NCBI RefSeq assembly: GCF_023656545.1
Contig: NZ_JAMOKF010000024.1
Coordinates: forward strand, 1 to 34,516
Reading direction: 5' to 3'
Source of the DNA: Micromonospora phytophila
GTDB taxonomy: Bacteria; Actinomycetota; Actinomycetes; Mycobacteriales; Micromonosporaceae
Length of the DNA stretch: 34,516 bases
Made by a program: the position numbers and the translations under genes. The notes below the pieces were generated by a model that did no database searches, was not told the origin of the DNA, and saw only the letters and a list, made by a program, of their open reading frames with translations. Below are positions 26,428 through 34,516 of this stretch, piece by piece; the first letter of the stretch is position 1, and every line of letters begins with the position of its first letter.

Positions 26428-28463
26428 GCGACGGACTCGTTCGACTACTGGACGGCAACACGTTCGTGGTCAGTGAGGAGACCGGCGACATCGACGCGTC
26501 GCCGGCCATCCCGACCGGTTTCTTCTCGTTCGACACCCGGTTCCTGTCGAAATGGATCCTGTCCATCAACGGTGAGCGGGTCAACGCGCTCACCGTTGAG
26601 GAGGTCGAATACTTCGAGAGCCGATTCTTCGTCGTCCCGACCGTCCTGACTCCGCTGGTGGACATCAGCGTGTCGGCCATTCGCGAGCGCTCCATCGGCG
26701 AGAGCTTCAACGAGCGGCTGACCGTGATCAACCACGAGCCCGGGCCCGTCGACCTGCGGATCCGGATCGACATCGAGAGCGACTTCGCCGACCTTTTCGA
26801 GATCAAGGACGTGCGCAACAAGAAGGGCAGGCACTACGCCCGGATCGAGGACGGGTGCCTGCGGCTCGGCTATCGGCGGGAGACGTTCCACCGGGAGACG
26901 TTGGTCTCCTCCACCGAGCCGGCGCACATCGACGAGCGGGGGCTGACCTACGACGTCCGGCTCGAACCGCACGGCGAGTGGGTCACCGACATCCGCGTGC
27001 GGCCCCTGGGCGTGAACGGACGTGATCTTCGGGAGAATCTGCAGGGCTCGCCCGGCCGGGCCCGCCGGCAAATACGGCAGGACCTGGACCGTTGGCTCGC
27101 GGAGGCCCCCCGTCTGACCTGCGACTCCCCGACATTGGCAATGACCTACCGGCGCAGCCTGGCCGATCTCGCCGCGCTGCGTTTCATGCCGCTGACCGGC
27201 GGCGGACATGCCCTGCCCGCCGCCGGCCTGCCGTGGTTCATGGCCATCTTCGGCCGGGACAGCATCTTCACCAGCCTGCAGGCACTGCCGTTCGCGCCGG
27301 ACCTGGCGGTCACGACGCTGCGCCTGCTGGCGCTGCTGCAGGGCGTCGTCCTCGACAACTTCCGTGAGGAGGAGCCGGGGAAGATGCCGCACGAACTGCG
27401 GTACGGGGAGACGATCGGCTTCGAGGAGCAGCCCCACTCGCCGTACTTCGGCAGCGCCGACTCCACGCCGCTGTACGTGATCCTGCTCGACGAGTACGAG
27501 CGGTGGACCGGAGACGCCGCCACCGTGCGGATGCTCGAGCGCTCCGCGAGAGCCGCGCTGCACTGGATCGACGAGTATGGCGACATCATGGGCGACGGCT
27601 ACGTCTGGTACCGGCGCCGCAACGAGAAGAACGGGTTGGAGAATCAGTGCTGGAAGGACTCCTGGGACTCGATCTCCTTCCGTGACGGGAGGCTGGCCGG
27701 TCTGCCCCGCGCTACCTGTGAGCTGCAGGGCTACGCCTACGACGCCAAGATCCGCGGCGCCCGGCTAGCCCGCGAGTTCTGGAACGACCCCGCATACGCC
27801 GACCGGCTGGAACGGGAGGCGGCCGAGCTCAAGCAGCGCTTCAACCGGGACTTCTGGGTCGAGGACGGGGAGTACTACGCCCTCGCGCTCGACGGCGACG
27901 GCCGCCAGGTCGACGCGCTCTCCTCGAACATCGGCCACCTGCTGTGGAGCGGGATCGTCGAAGAATCCCGGGCCGCAAAGATCGCCGAGCACCTGCTCGG
28001 CGACCGACTGTTCTCCGGCTGGGGCGTACGCACCCTGGCCGAGGGACAGGGACGGTACAACCCCATCGGCTACCACGTCGGCACCGTCTGGCCCTTCGAC
28101 AACGCGTTCATCGCCTGGGGCCTTCGGCGCTACGGCTTCACCCACGAGGCGGGACGCATCGCCGAGGGCATCATCGACGCCGCCGAGTTCTTCGACGGCA
28201 GACTTCCGGAGGCCTTCGGCGGATACGACCGGACGCTGACCAGGTACCCGGTCCTGTACCCCACGGCGTGCAGTCCACAGGCGTGGTCCACGGGCACCCC
28301 CTTGCTGTTGCTGCGGACCATGCTCGGCATGGAGCCGCGCGGGGACCACCTCGTGACCAGACCGGCCGTGCCCACGGGCATGGGCCGGATTGAGCTGCTC
28401 AACATCCCCGGTCGGTGGGGCCGGGCCGGCGCCCTCGGACGCGCTCGCCCGGAGCGACGCTGA
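26424..28463 (+). CDS. Glycogen-debranching-like enzyme, active-site intact (copy 2)
   Basis: The 679-residue protein is of the amylo-alpha-1,6-glucosidase type. The N-terminal beta domain (about 5-205) has LLDGNTFVVSEETG, SFDTRFLSKW and SAIRERSIGESFNERL. The (alpha/alpha)6 catalytic barrel (about 240-650) carries PWFMAIFGRDSIFTSLQAL (Asp279) and NQCWKDSWDSISFRDG (Asp412 and Asp415), which fit the acidic motifs I know for this family. It also has RLPEAFGG near the end. It would hydrolyse alpha-1,6 branch glucose or a related disaccharide; the exact substrate cannot be told. No secretion signal is present, so it is cytoplasmic. It is coupled to the SCP2-like gene by an ATGA overlap. No other glycogen gene (glgB, glgP, glgE, treS) is in the window. 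Confidence 0.9.
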   Translation: MSDGLVRLLDGNTFVVSEETGDIDASPAIPTGFFSFDTRFLSKWILSINGERVNALTVEEVEYFESRFFVVPTVLTPLVDISVSAIRERSIGESFNERLTVINHEPGPVDLRIRIDIESDFADLFEIKDVRNKKGRHYARIEDGCLRLGYRRETFHRETLVSSTEPAHIDERGLTYDVRLEPHGEWVTDIRVRPLGVNGRDLRENLQGSPGRARRQIRQDLDRWLAEAPRLTCDSPTLAMTYRRSLADLAALRFMPLTGGGHALPAAGLPWFMAIFGRDSIFTSLQALPFAPDLAVTTLRLLALLQGVVLDNFREEEPGKMPHELRYGETIGFEEQPHSPYFGSADSTPLYVILLDEYERWTGDAATVRMLERSARAALHWIDEYGDIMGDGYVWYRRRNEKNGLENQCWKDSWDSISFRDGRLAGLPRATCELQGYAYDAKIRGARLAREFWNDPAYADRLEREAAELKQRFNRDFWVEDGEYYALALDGDGRQVDALSSNIGHLLWSGIVEESRAAKIAEHLLGDRLFSGWGVRTLAEGQGRYNPIGYHVGTVWPFDNAFIAWGLRRYGFTHEAGRIAEGIIDAAEFFDGRLPEAFGGYDRTLTRYPVLYPTACSPQAWSTGTPLLLLRTMLGMEPRGDHLVTRPAVPTGMGRIELLNIPGRWGRAGALGRARPERR

Positions 28464-28930
28464 CCGCTGCGGTTGGCCGGCAGGTCCACCAGAGGTGCGT
28501 CCAGCCCGTCGGGACGGCGGGGCCGGACTGACGCGCCGCATCCCATCGCGGCCGGCCTCGCCTTCGCCGGCAGGCCTGCGATACGCCCCAGTACCCGCGG
28601 CGGCTGCCGCGCCACGCGTACTCGGGGAGTCGCCGTTCGGGCGACGGCCCCGTTGCCGTCGTCACCTACCGTGACCGGAGACGGCGCGGAGCGGTTGACC
28701 CTCACGCGGCGTCACTGTGCAGGATCTCCTTTCGGCCGGCGGGAAAGCGTTCGACCGGCCGCCGGGTCAGGGGTAACCCTGAGCCGGCGATGGGGGTCAC
28801 CCGCAGCGCGAAATCCGCACCGGCTCCGCCCGGAGTCGGACGGATCGGCGGCGAAGAGCGTCGAGGATGGGAACTGCGCCGGACCAACGGGGGCGGCGCG
28901 GATCGACGGCAGACGGAAGAGGTAGATGAC
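28464..28930. other. Gene-free interval before the ABC transporter
   Basis: About 470 bases contain no supported protein. It holds a 7-bp hairpin (28642-28661, CGACGGC/GCCGTCG), a TTGACC hexamer (28695-28700) with no clear -10 box, and the palindrome at 28767-28782. An upstream extension of the ATPase frame (from 28790) has no family resemblance. Confidence 0.5.
28767..28782. promoter_or_regulatory. Palindrome upstream of the ABC transporter, candidate operator
   Basis: TCAGGG, spacer GTAA and CCCTGA form a perfect 6-bp inverted repeat about 150 bases before the ATPase start. Its size and symmetry suit a TetR- or other dimeric regulator. No regulator gene adjoins it. Confidence 0.4.
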
Positions 28931-29698
28931 GTGACCGCGACGGTAGGCCGGCAGGCGCAGGCCGCGGCCCGGGCGAGCGACGTGTGGAAGGTGTACGGCA
29001 GCGGCGAGGCGCAGGTCGTGGCGCTGCGGGGGGTCAGCGCCGAGTTCGAGCGGGGCCGGTTCACGGCGATCATGGGCCCGTCGGGTTCGGGCAAGTCGAC
29101 GCTGATGCACTGCCTGGCCGGGCTGGACTCGGTGACCCGGGGCACGGTCGCCATCGGCGAGACCACGGTCACCGGCCTGGGTGACGCGGGGCTGACGAAG
29201 CTGCGCCGGGACAAGGTCGGCTTCATCTTCCAGCAGTTCAACCTGCTGCCGACGCTGACCGCCAAGGAGAACATCCTGCTGCCGCTGTCGATCGCCGGGC
29301 GCAAGCCGGACCCGGCCTGGTACGACACGGTGATCGCCACGGTGGGCCTGCGCGACCGGCTGGACCACCGCCCGGCGCAGCTCTCCGGCGGGCAGCAGCA
29401 GCGGGTGGCGTGCGCCCGCGCGCTGGTCTCCCGCCCAGAGGTGATCTTCGCCGACGAGCCGACCGGCAACCTGGACTCCCGCTCCGGCGCGGAGGTGCTG
29501 AACTTCCTGCGCAACTCGGTGCGTGAACACGGGCAGACCATCGTCATGGTCACCCACGACCCGACCGCCGCCGCGTACGCCGACCGGGTGGTCTTCCTCG
29601 CCGACGGCGAGATCGTCTCCGAGCTGATCGAGCCGACCGCCGACACGGTGCTGGACACCATGAAGAAGCTCGACACCCCGGCCGAGGTGGGCAACTGA
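28931..29698 (+). CDS. ABC transporter ATPase, MacB/LolD type
   Basis: This is the nucleotide-binding subunit (255 residues) for the FtsX-like permease that follows. Walker A is GPSGSGKST (49-57), the Q loop lies in [10 protein letters not shown], the signature is LSGGQQQR (151-158), Walker B is [12 protein letters not shown] (171-182) and the switch His is in MVTHDP. The pattern is typical of MacB-type mechanotransmitters, which move peptides, lipids or antibiotics rather than import solutes. The GTG at 28931 has GAAGAGG about 9 bases upstream; a longer upstream frame was rejected. The stop overlaps the permease ATG by one base (TGATG), so the two are coupled. Confidence 0.94.
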   Translation: MTATVGRQAQAAARASDVWKVYGSGEAQVVALRGVSAEFERGRFTAIMGPSGSGKSTLMHCLAGLDSVTRGTVAIGETTVTGLGDAGLTKLRRDKVGFIFQQFNLLPTLTAKENILLPLSIAGRKPDPAWYDTVIATVGLRDRLDHRPAQLSGGQQQRVACARALVSRPEVIFADEPTGNLDSRSGAEVLNFLRNSVREHGQTIVMVTHDPTAAAYADRVVFLADGEIVSELIEPTADTVLDTMKKLDTPAEVGN

Positions 29699-32253
29699 TG
29701 TTCCGGGCGACTCTGAAGAGTCTGCTGGCCCGCAAGGTCCGGCTGATCCTCTCCGGCCTGGCGGTGGTGCTGGGCGTCATGTTCGTCTCCGGGGCGTTCG
29801 TGCTCACCGACACCCTGGGCCGTTCGTTCGACTCGGTCTTCGCCGACGGCTTCTCCGAGGTCGACGTCAACGTGGCGGCGAAGCCGAAGGTGGCCGTCAG
29901 TGAGGTCCAGGGCGAGCAGACCGCCGCCCCGGTGCCCGCGGCCACCGTCGAACGGGTGAAGCAGGTGCCGGGCGTGGCGGACGCCGAGGGCGTCGTCGCC
30001 GCCGACGGCGCCCGGCTGATCGGCAGCAACGGCAAGGTCGTCACCTCGTTCGGGCCGCCGCAGATCGGCGGGAACTGGATCGGTGAGAGCGACCTGCTGC
30101 GGCTGCGCGAGGGCCGGGCCCCGCAGGCCGACGACGAGATCGTGGTCAACAAGGCACTGGCGGACGCGGCGAAGGTGCGCGTCGGCGAGCGGGTCGGGGT
30201 GCTGACCGCGTTCGAGTCGAAGCGGCGCGAGTTCGCCCTGGTCGGTGTGTTCGGCTACAGCGGTGACCGGGACTCCATCGGCGGGGTCAACGAGGTCATG
30301 TTCACCACCGGCGTGGCGCAGCGGCTGATGCTCGGCGAGCCCGACGCCTTCAGCAGCGTCACGGTGACCGCCGCCGACGGGGTGGCGGCGGAGGCGCTGC
30401 GCGACGACGTCGCCGGCGCGCTCGGCCCGGACTACGAGGTCAAGACCGGCGAGCAGGTGGCCACGGACGCGTCGGCCAGCCTCAAGGAGGGCCTGACCTT
30501 CTTCAACCGGATCCTGCTCGGCTTCGCCGCGGTGGCGCTGCTGGTGGGCACCTTCCTGATCCTCAACACCTTCTCGATCATCGTCGCCCAGCGGACCCGG
30601 GAACTGGCGTTGATGCGGGCCATCGGGGCCAGCGGCCGGCAGATCATCGGGTCGGTGGTGCTGGAGGCGATCGCGGTGGGGCTGATCGCCTCGGTGCTCG
30701 GCCTGGCCGCCGGCATCGGCATCGGCGCGCTGCTGGCGTACCTGTTCGGCAAGCTGGCCGGTGGGTTGACCCTGGCCGGGATCGGCGTCCCGCCCGCGGC
30801 GGTGATCGGGGCGTTCGCCGTCGGTCTGGTCATCACCGTGGTGGCGGCGCTGCTGCCGGCGCTGCGGGCCTCCCGGATCCCGCCGATCGCCGCGATGCAG
30901 GACGTGGCGACGCCGGACCGCCCGCTGACCAAGGTCACCGTGGCGGGCGGCATCGTCACCGCGATCGGTGGAACGCTGCTCTTCCTGGGGCTCAGCGGCA
31001 ACGCCCGGGGCAACACCCTGCCGACGATCCTGGCCGGGGTGCTCTTCGCCTTCATCGGCGTGGCGCTGCTGACCCCGCTGATCAGCCGGCCGGTGGTGAG
31101 CCTGCTCGGTGCGGTCTTCTCCTGGTCGGTGCCGGGCAAGCTGGGCCGGCTCAACTCCGGGCGCAACCCGCGCCGCACGGCGATCACCGCGGCGGCGCTG
31201 ATGGTCGGCATCGCCCTGGTCACCGGGGTGACGGTCATCCTGGACTCGGCGAAGGGCAGCATCGGCAAGCTCGCCGAGGACCGGATCAAGGCCGAACTCG
31301 TCATCGCCGGCGCGCAGAGCGGCCCCCGGCCGCCGAGCTTCGACCCGGAGGTGCTGGAGAAGGCTGCGGCGATCCCCGGCGTCCGCCTCGTCGACGGCGA
31401 GTACGGCGACATGGTGAAGATCAACGGCGAGAACACCTGGGCCGGCGCGAGCACCGACCCGGCCGCCCTGCGGCAGATCTTCGGGGCGGAGGCGACCGCC
31501 GGGGACATCGACCGGCTCGGGCCGGACCAGATGCTGGTCAGCTCGGACACCGCGAAGTCCCGCAACCTCTCCGTCGGCTCCACCCTGTCGGTGCAGCCGA
31601 GCCGGGGTGAGGCCCGGACTTACACCGTCACCGGCATCTACGCCAGCTCGCAGCTGACCAACCCGGTGGTGCTGCCGGCCGCCGCGGCGAAGGACTTCAC
31701 CGTCCCGCAGCCGATCCAGGGCTTCATCCAGCTGGCCCCCGGCACCCGGGTCGCCGACGTGCAGCCGCAGGTCGAGACGCTGCTCGCCGACAGCCCGGAG
31801 GTGTCGGTGGCCGATCGGGCGGCGTTCATCAAGCAGCAGACCAGCCAGCTCGACGGCCTGCTCAGGATGATCCAGATCCTGCTGGCGCTGGCCATCGTGA
31901 TCGCGGTGCTGGGCATCATCAACACCCTGGCGCTGTCGGTGCTGGAACGCACCCGGGAGCTGGGCCTGCTCCGGGCGATCGGGCTGCGCCGGGCGCAGAC
32001 CATGGGGATGATCACCGTCGAGGCGGTGGTGATCTCGGTCTTCGGCGCGCTGCTGGGCGTCGCGGTCGGCACCGGGCTCGGCGCCGCCGTGGTGGAGGCG
32101 CTGCGGGACGAGGGGATCACCGACCTGGTGCTGCCCTGGGGCCAGATGGGGGTCTTCCTGGGCCTGGCCGCGATCGTCGGGGTGGTCGCCGCGGTGCTGC
32201 CGGCGGTCCGGGCCGCCCGGATCAACGTGCTGGGCGCCATCGCCCACGACTGA
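29698..32253 (+). CDS. FtsX-like ABC transporter permease
   Basis: The 851-residue permease has two FtsX modules. An N-terminal membrane helix (about 15-35) is followed by an extracytoplasmic domain (about 40-265) and three membrane helices (about 270-395, including [24 protein letters not shown]). Further helices (425-475) lead to a second external domain (about 515-705) and a last helix group (about 715-845, including [29 protein letters not shown]). The paired '[13 protein letters not shown]' cytoplasmic loops are the ATPase-coupling elements of the family. The two-module form is common in actinobacteria and differs from four-helix MacB. Its substrate is unknown. A strong hairpin at 32265 ends the operon. 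Confidence 0.93.
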   Translation: MFRATLKSLLARKVRLILSGLAVVLGVMFVSGAFVLTDTLGRSFDSVFADGFSEVDVNVAAKPKVAVSEVQGEQTAAPVPAATVERVKQVPGVADAEGVVAADGARLIGSNGKVVTSFGPPQIGGNWIGESDLLRLREGRAPQADDEIVVNKALADAAKVRVGERVGVLTAFESKRREFALVGVFGYSGDRDSIGGVNEVMFTTGVAQRLMLGEPDAFSSVTVTAADGVAAEALRDDVAGALGPDYEVKTGEQVATDASASLKEGLTFFNRILLGFAAVALLVGTFLILNTFSIIVAQRTRELALMRAIGASGRQIIGSVVLEAIAVGLIASVLGLAAGIGIGALLAYLFGKLAGGLTLAGIGVPPAAVIGAFAVGLVITVVAALLPALRASRIPPIAAMQDVATPDRPLTKVTVAGGIVTAIGGTLLFLGLSGNARGNTLPTILAGVLFAFIGVALLTPLISRPVVSLLGAVFSWSVPGKLGRLNSGRNPRRTAITAAALMVGIALVTGVTVILDSAKGSIGKLAEDRIKAELVIAGAQSGPRPPSFDPEVLEKAAAIPGVRLVDGEYGDMVKINGENTWAGASTDPAALRQIFGAEATAGDIDRLGPDQMLVSSDTAKSRNLSVGSTLSVQPSRGEARTYTVTGIYASSQLTNPVVLPAAAAKDFTVPQPIQGFIQLAPGTRVADVQPQVETLLADSPEVSVADRAAFIKQQTSQLDGLLRMIQILLALAIVIAVLGIINTLALSVLERTRELGLLRAIGLRRAQTMGMITVEAVVISVFGALLGVAVGTGLGAAVVEALRDEGITDLVLPWGQMGVFLGLAAIVGVVAAVLPAVRAARINVLGAIAHD

Positions 32254-32264
32254 TCCCGCTCCAC

Positions 32265-32300
32265 GATGAGGGACCCCGCCGTCCGGCGGGGTCCCTCGTC
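32265..32300. terminator. Bidirectional terminator between permease and HAD genes
   Basis: Arms 32265-32280 and 32285-32300 pair over 16 bp (one G-U) around a GTCC loop. It lies 12 bases past the permease stop and just beyond the stop of the convergent HAD gene, so it can serve both. Confidence 0.8.
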
Positions 32301-32303
32301 GCG

Positions 32304-32981
32304 TCAGGGTCGGGCGGGCGGCTCGCCGAGCAGCGCCGCGAGCAGTTCCAGGTCCGCGCCGGTCAGGCTCTCCACCTGGTGTACGCCCTCGGTGACCGGC
32401 AGCGGCACCTCCGCCGGTACGGCCAGCACCGCCGCGCCGGCGGCGAGGGCGCTGGCCACCCCGGTCGGGGAGTCCTCGATCGCCACGCAGCGGGCGATCG
32501 GCACGCCGAGCAGCCGGGCGGCGGTCAGGTACGGCTCCGGGTGCGGCTTCGCCGCGTCGACCTCGTCGCCGCAGACCACCGCGTCGAAGCTGTCCCGGCC
32601 CAGGGTGTCCAGTGCGATCTCCACCAGCGGCCGGCCGCTGGAGGTGACCAGGGCGGTCGGGATCCCCGCTGCGCGTACCGCCCGCAGCAGGGCCATGGCG
32701 CCCGGACGCCAGCGCAGCCCGGTGCGGAACAGCTCCAGGATCCGCGTGTTGATCCACGCCGCGCTGACATCGGGATCGCGGTCCGGCTGGCCCAGGTCGT
32801 CGTGCAGGATGCGCATCGACGCGGCCATGCTGGTGCCGATCATCGCCTTGCGGGCGGTGTCGGAGAGGGTGCCGCCGTACTCGGCCGCCAGTTCGCGCAG
32901 CGCGACGTCCCACAGCTTTTCGCTGTCGACCAGGGTGCCGTCCATGTCGAAGAGCACGGCGGCGGGGTGGTGGCTGCTCAG
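32304..32981 (-). CDS. HAD-family hydrolase, probable CTG start
   Basis: This is a phosphatase or phosphomutase-type HAD protein. Motif I is [10 protein letters not shown] with nucleophile Asp12 and Asp14. A helical cap follows (about 18-90). Motif II is the TSSGRP region, motif III the Lys in AKPHPEPYL, and motif [16 protein letters not shown]. It resembles beta-phosphoglucomutase/sugar phosphatases; the substrate cannot be told. The start is unusual. GGAGGA (32991-32986) sits 4 bases before a CTG codon (32981-32979), which gives a full N-terminus [15 protein letters not shown]. The first GTG (32957-32955) lies 8 codons further in, would remove part of the first strand, and has no ribosome site. 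No ATG, GTG or TTG exists in frame for a long way upstream. Confidence 0.88.
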   Translation of the reverse strand: MSSHHPAAVLFDMDGTLVDSEKLWDVALRELAAEYGGTLSDTARKAMIGTSMAASMRILHDDLGQPDRDPDVSAAWINTRILELFRTGLRWRPGAMALLRAVRAAGIPTALVTSSGRPLVEIALDTLGRDSFDAVVCGDEVDAAKPHPEPYLTAARLLGVPIARCVAIEDSPTGVASALAAGAAVLAVPAEVPLPVTEGVHQVESLTGADLELLAALLGEPPARP

Positions 32982-33084
32982 CGGATCCTCCTCGGGTGGG
33001 CGTACCGGGGGGATCCTTCCAGCCGGGCCGTGGCCGGCGACGGCGGTGCCCGGCGGGGTGACGCACCTCAACGCCGCCGCGCGC

Positions 33085-33834
33085 TCAGCCGAGGTCGCAG
33101 GCCTTGAGGGACTGCTCGTAGCCGCGGAAGAACGACTCGGTGCGCTGCTCGGCCGTGCCGTGCGAGCCCTCGGCGAACCACGGCTGGTCGGGGTCGTCGC
33201 CGACGGCGAGCAGCCCTTCGCGGAACTCGTCCAGGTCGCCGTCGGCGAGTTCGAGGGCGCCGGAGCGCACCGAGTCGCCCAGGTACGCCCCGGCCATGCA
33301 GTCGGCCTGCAACTCCTGCTGGATGGTGAAGCTGTAGCGGATGCCGAGCCGGGTCTGAATGCCGTGGGCGTACTCGTGGCCCAGCAGGTAGAACACGAAC
33401 GCGTCACCGACCTGCCGGAACGCCCCCACCGACCAGTTGACGTCGTAGGCGATGAAGTCGCCGGCGGAGCAGTAGACGGCGTTGTTGCGCGGGATCTCCT
33501 GCCCACCGCAGGAGACCTCGCCCGCGCGCTGGTACGGCAGGATCCGCCGGACCGGCCGGAACTGCTCCCCCGAGGCGCGGAACTGGGCCGCCCAGTACCG
33601 CTCCGCGATGCTCTGGGCGTCGGCGACGTCCTGCTGGAACTCCTCGACGCTGGTGGTGCCGTCGGCCCGGGTCTGCTCGGCCCCCGGGGAGGCGGACCGG
33701 CGGGGCTGCTCCGGCGGCGGCTCCTGCCCCTCGGGCTCGGACACCCCGCCGACCATGCAGCCGGCGGCCGCGACCAGTGCCACCGCCAGAGCGGCCAACG
33801 AACTCCGCGGCCGACCTCCCCCACGCGTCGTCAC
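33085..33834 (-). CDS. Lipoprotein zinc metallopeptidase (neutral zincin, YpfJ-like)
   Basis: The 249-residue protein is a predicted extracytoplasmic lipoprotein. The N-terminus is basic with a hydrophobic core and a lipobox ending in Cys26 (VAAAGC). A Pro/Gln/Ser-rich linker (about 35-60) leads to a peptidase domain. The zinc motif is HEYAH (153-157), with a likely third ligand in QELQADCMAGAYLGD (about 174-188). GDFIAYD and RYWAAQF are in keeping with the putative neutral zinc metallopeptidase family. The GTG at 33834 has GGGAGGG 4-5 bases before it. It lies about 100 bases upstream of the HAD gene on the same strand. The physiological substrate is unknown. Confidence 0.92.
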   Translation of the reverse strand: MTTRGGGRPRSSLAALAVALVAAAGCMVGGVSEPEGQEPPPEQPRRSASPGAEQTRADGTTSVEEFQQDVADAQSIAERYWAAQFRASGEQFRPVRRILPYQRAGEVSCGGQEIPRNNAVYCSAGDFIAYDVNWSVGAFRQVGDAFVFYLLGHEYAHGIQTRLGIRYSFTIQQELQADCMAGAYLGDSVRSGALELADGDLDEFREGLLAVGDDPDQPWFAEGSHGTAEQRTESFFRGYEQSLKACDLG

Positions 33835-34052
33835 AATGCCCTCCCCGGCGTCGGCGATGTCGCGTGCAGTACCCCGGTGGTACGTCCGTCATGCCGCCCG
33901 CAGGTAGCTACGACGGCCGGAGCGTGCCGGTTCACCGATCGCGCGACGCGAACCGGACGACGCCACGTTCCGGGTCGCCCCCGCTCCGGTCCGCCCGTCG
34001 GGTCGCGGGGTGCTCCCCGACGCCCGAGCGGTTGTGGGACGGTCGGATCTGG

Positions 34053-34265
34053 TCAGGTGCCGGAGCCGTCGTTGCCGCGCCGCCAGGTCTCGCCCTGCGT
34101 GCCGTGCCGCTCGGCGGCGTACCGCTCCTGCACCGCCCGGGCGTCCCGGTCGGCGGTGGTGTCCTCGGGCGAGCTGAGCCGGGCGCGGTCCCGCCAGGCG
34201 AGGTAGCCGAACGTGCCCAGGATCAGCACCGCCACGATTCCGAGCAGCACCCACATCGTCGTCAT
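34053..34265 (-). CDS. Small single-pass membrane protein, 70 aa
   Basis: The N-terminal segment MTTMWVLLGIVAVLILGTFGYLAW (about residues 4-24) is a membrane anchor without a cleavage site. The rest is a charged cytoplasmic tail (RDRARLSSPEDTTADRDARAVQERYAAERHG). The ATG at 34265 has a TACGGT box 6 bases before it and no ribosome site, so it is predicted to be leaderless. It is divergent from the methyltransferase gene across 53 bases. I do not recognise the family. Confidence 0.7.
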   Translation of the reverse strand: MTTMWVLLGIVAVLILGTFGYLAWRDRARLSSPEDTTADRDARAVQERYAAERHGTQGETWRRGNDGSGT

Positions 34266-34271
34266 GGACCG

Positions 34272-34277
34272 ACCGTA
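34272..34277 (-). promoter_or_regulatory. -10 box before the 70-aa membrane protein gene
   Basis: TACGGT on the minus strand lies 6 bases before the ATG at 34265, without a Shine-Dalgarno sequence. Confidence 0.45.
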
Positions 34278-34304
34278 GGGACCGCGTGCACGCCCGCCCG
34301 GGCG

Positions 34305-34310
34305 TACGCT
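34305..34310 (+). promoter_or_regulatory. -10 box before the partial methyltransferase gene
   Basis: TACGCT lies 8 bases before the ATG at 34319, without a Shine-Dalgarno sequence. Confidence 0.4.
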
Positions 34311-34318
34311 CGGCGGCC

Positions 34319-34516
34319 ATGGTCTCCACCGCCTTTGACGCCCATGAACGACGCCGGTGGGCCGGCCGTGCGTCCGCGTACGCCCGCAGTTTCGCCCGGC
34401 TCTGCGCCCACCCGACGGCCGCCCTGCTGGACGCCGCGCAGGTGCGGGCCGGGGCGCGGGTGCTCGACGCGGGCACCGGGCCGGGCACGGTGGCGGCGCT
34501 CGCGTCCCAGCGGGGC
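34319..34516 (+). CDS. SAM-dependent methyltransferase, N-terminal part only
   Basis: Sixty-six codons are visible before the right edge. They read as a helix (FDAHERRRWAGRASAYARSFARLC) followed by ARVLDAGTGPGTVAALA, the glycine-rich SAM-binding motif I of class I methyltransferases. The substrate cannot be judged from this part. The ATG at 34319 fits a TACGCT box 8 bases upstream. The gene diverges from the 70-aa membrane protein. Confidence 0.75.
   Translation, partial: MVSTAFDAHERRRWAGRASAYARSFARLCAHPTAALLDAAQVRAGARVLDAGTGPGTVAALASQRG

Noticed and set aside
23370..28463. Transposon-borne origin of the duplicated debranching units
   Set aside because: No transposase, terminal inverted repeat or target-site duplication was seen at either edge.
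28702..33066. A 1454-codon open frame on the minus strand
   Set aside because: It is antisense to the ABC transporter operon, has low-complexity composition and no domain, and results from the scarcity of stop codons in high-GC DNA.

Overview
The window is high-GC DNA with frequent GTG starts and reads as an actinobacterial chromosome. The gene set and order (tatC-tatA next to pafC-pafB, then pafA, then prcA-prcB, pup, dop, arc, then trmI and a RecB-like nuclease gene) match the conserved Pup-proteasome neighbourhood known from Mycobacterium, Streptomyces and the Micromonosporaceae. Protein details recalled from memory point most to a Micromonospora/Salinispora-like organism. No rRNA, tRNA, CRISPR array, insertion sequence or prophage was seen.

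Region by region. 1-332: the N-terminal part of a secreted protein with tandem repeats (minus strand), followed by a cluster of degenerate 22-bp repeats (578-704). 767-4615: Tat translocase genes tatC and tatA, a small membrane coiled-coil protein, and the WYL regulators pafC and pafB. 4753-7602: a cation efflux gene broken by two single-base frameshifts, a DUF3866 protein, and an AhpD-like enzyme whose start is unclear. 7725-9338: a 61-aa membrane protein and the Pup ligase gene pafA. 9498-10472: an RmlB-like sugar dehydratase. 10641-16780: prcA, prcB, an endonuclease VII-type nuclease overlapping prcB, pup, dop and the ATPase gene arc, all on the minus strand and divided by hairpins. 16958-21251: a ferredoxin, a conserved unknown protein, trmI, a site-2 protease and a RecB-family nuclease with an Fe-S motif. 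21398-23362: a NarL-type two-component pair. 23370-28463: two head-to-head copies of a translationally coupled pair, each an SCP2-like protein followed by a glycogen-debranching-like enzyme. 28931-32253: a MacB/FtsX-type ABC transporter. 32304-34516: a HAD phosphatase, a lipoprotein zinc metallopeptidase, a small membrane protein and the start of a methyltransferase.

How the genes work together. Pup, PafA, Dop, Arc and PrcAB form a complete protein-tagging and degradation pathway. PafB/PafC are known as its linked DNA-damage transcription regulators. The nuclease inside the pup-prcB interval and the RecB-like nuclease downstream fit a DNA-damage theme but are not proof of it. The most unusual stretch is 23370-28463. 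It is an inverted duplication of a two-gene unit in which both copies keep the same 125-codon small gene and the same ATGA overlap. One enzyme copy has lost the acidic residues expected at its active site, and the two copies share an almost identical C-terminal block. This suggests an active enzyme paired with a pseudoenzyme, controlled from a shared palindrome-bearing intergenic region. Many genes in the window also appear to be leaderless, with a TANNNT -10 box 6-9 bases before the start codon.
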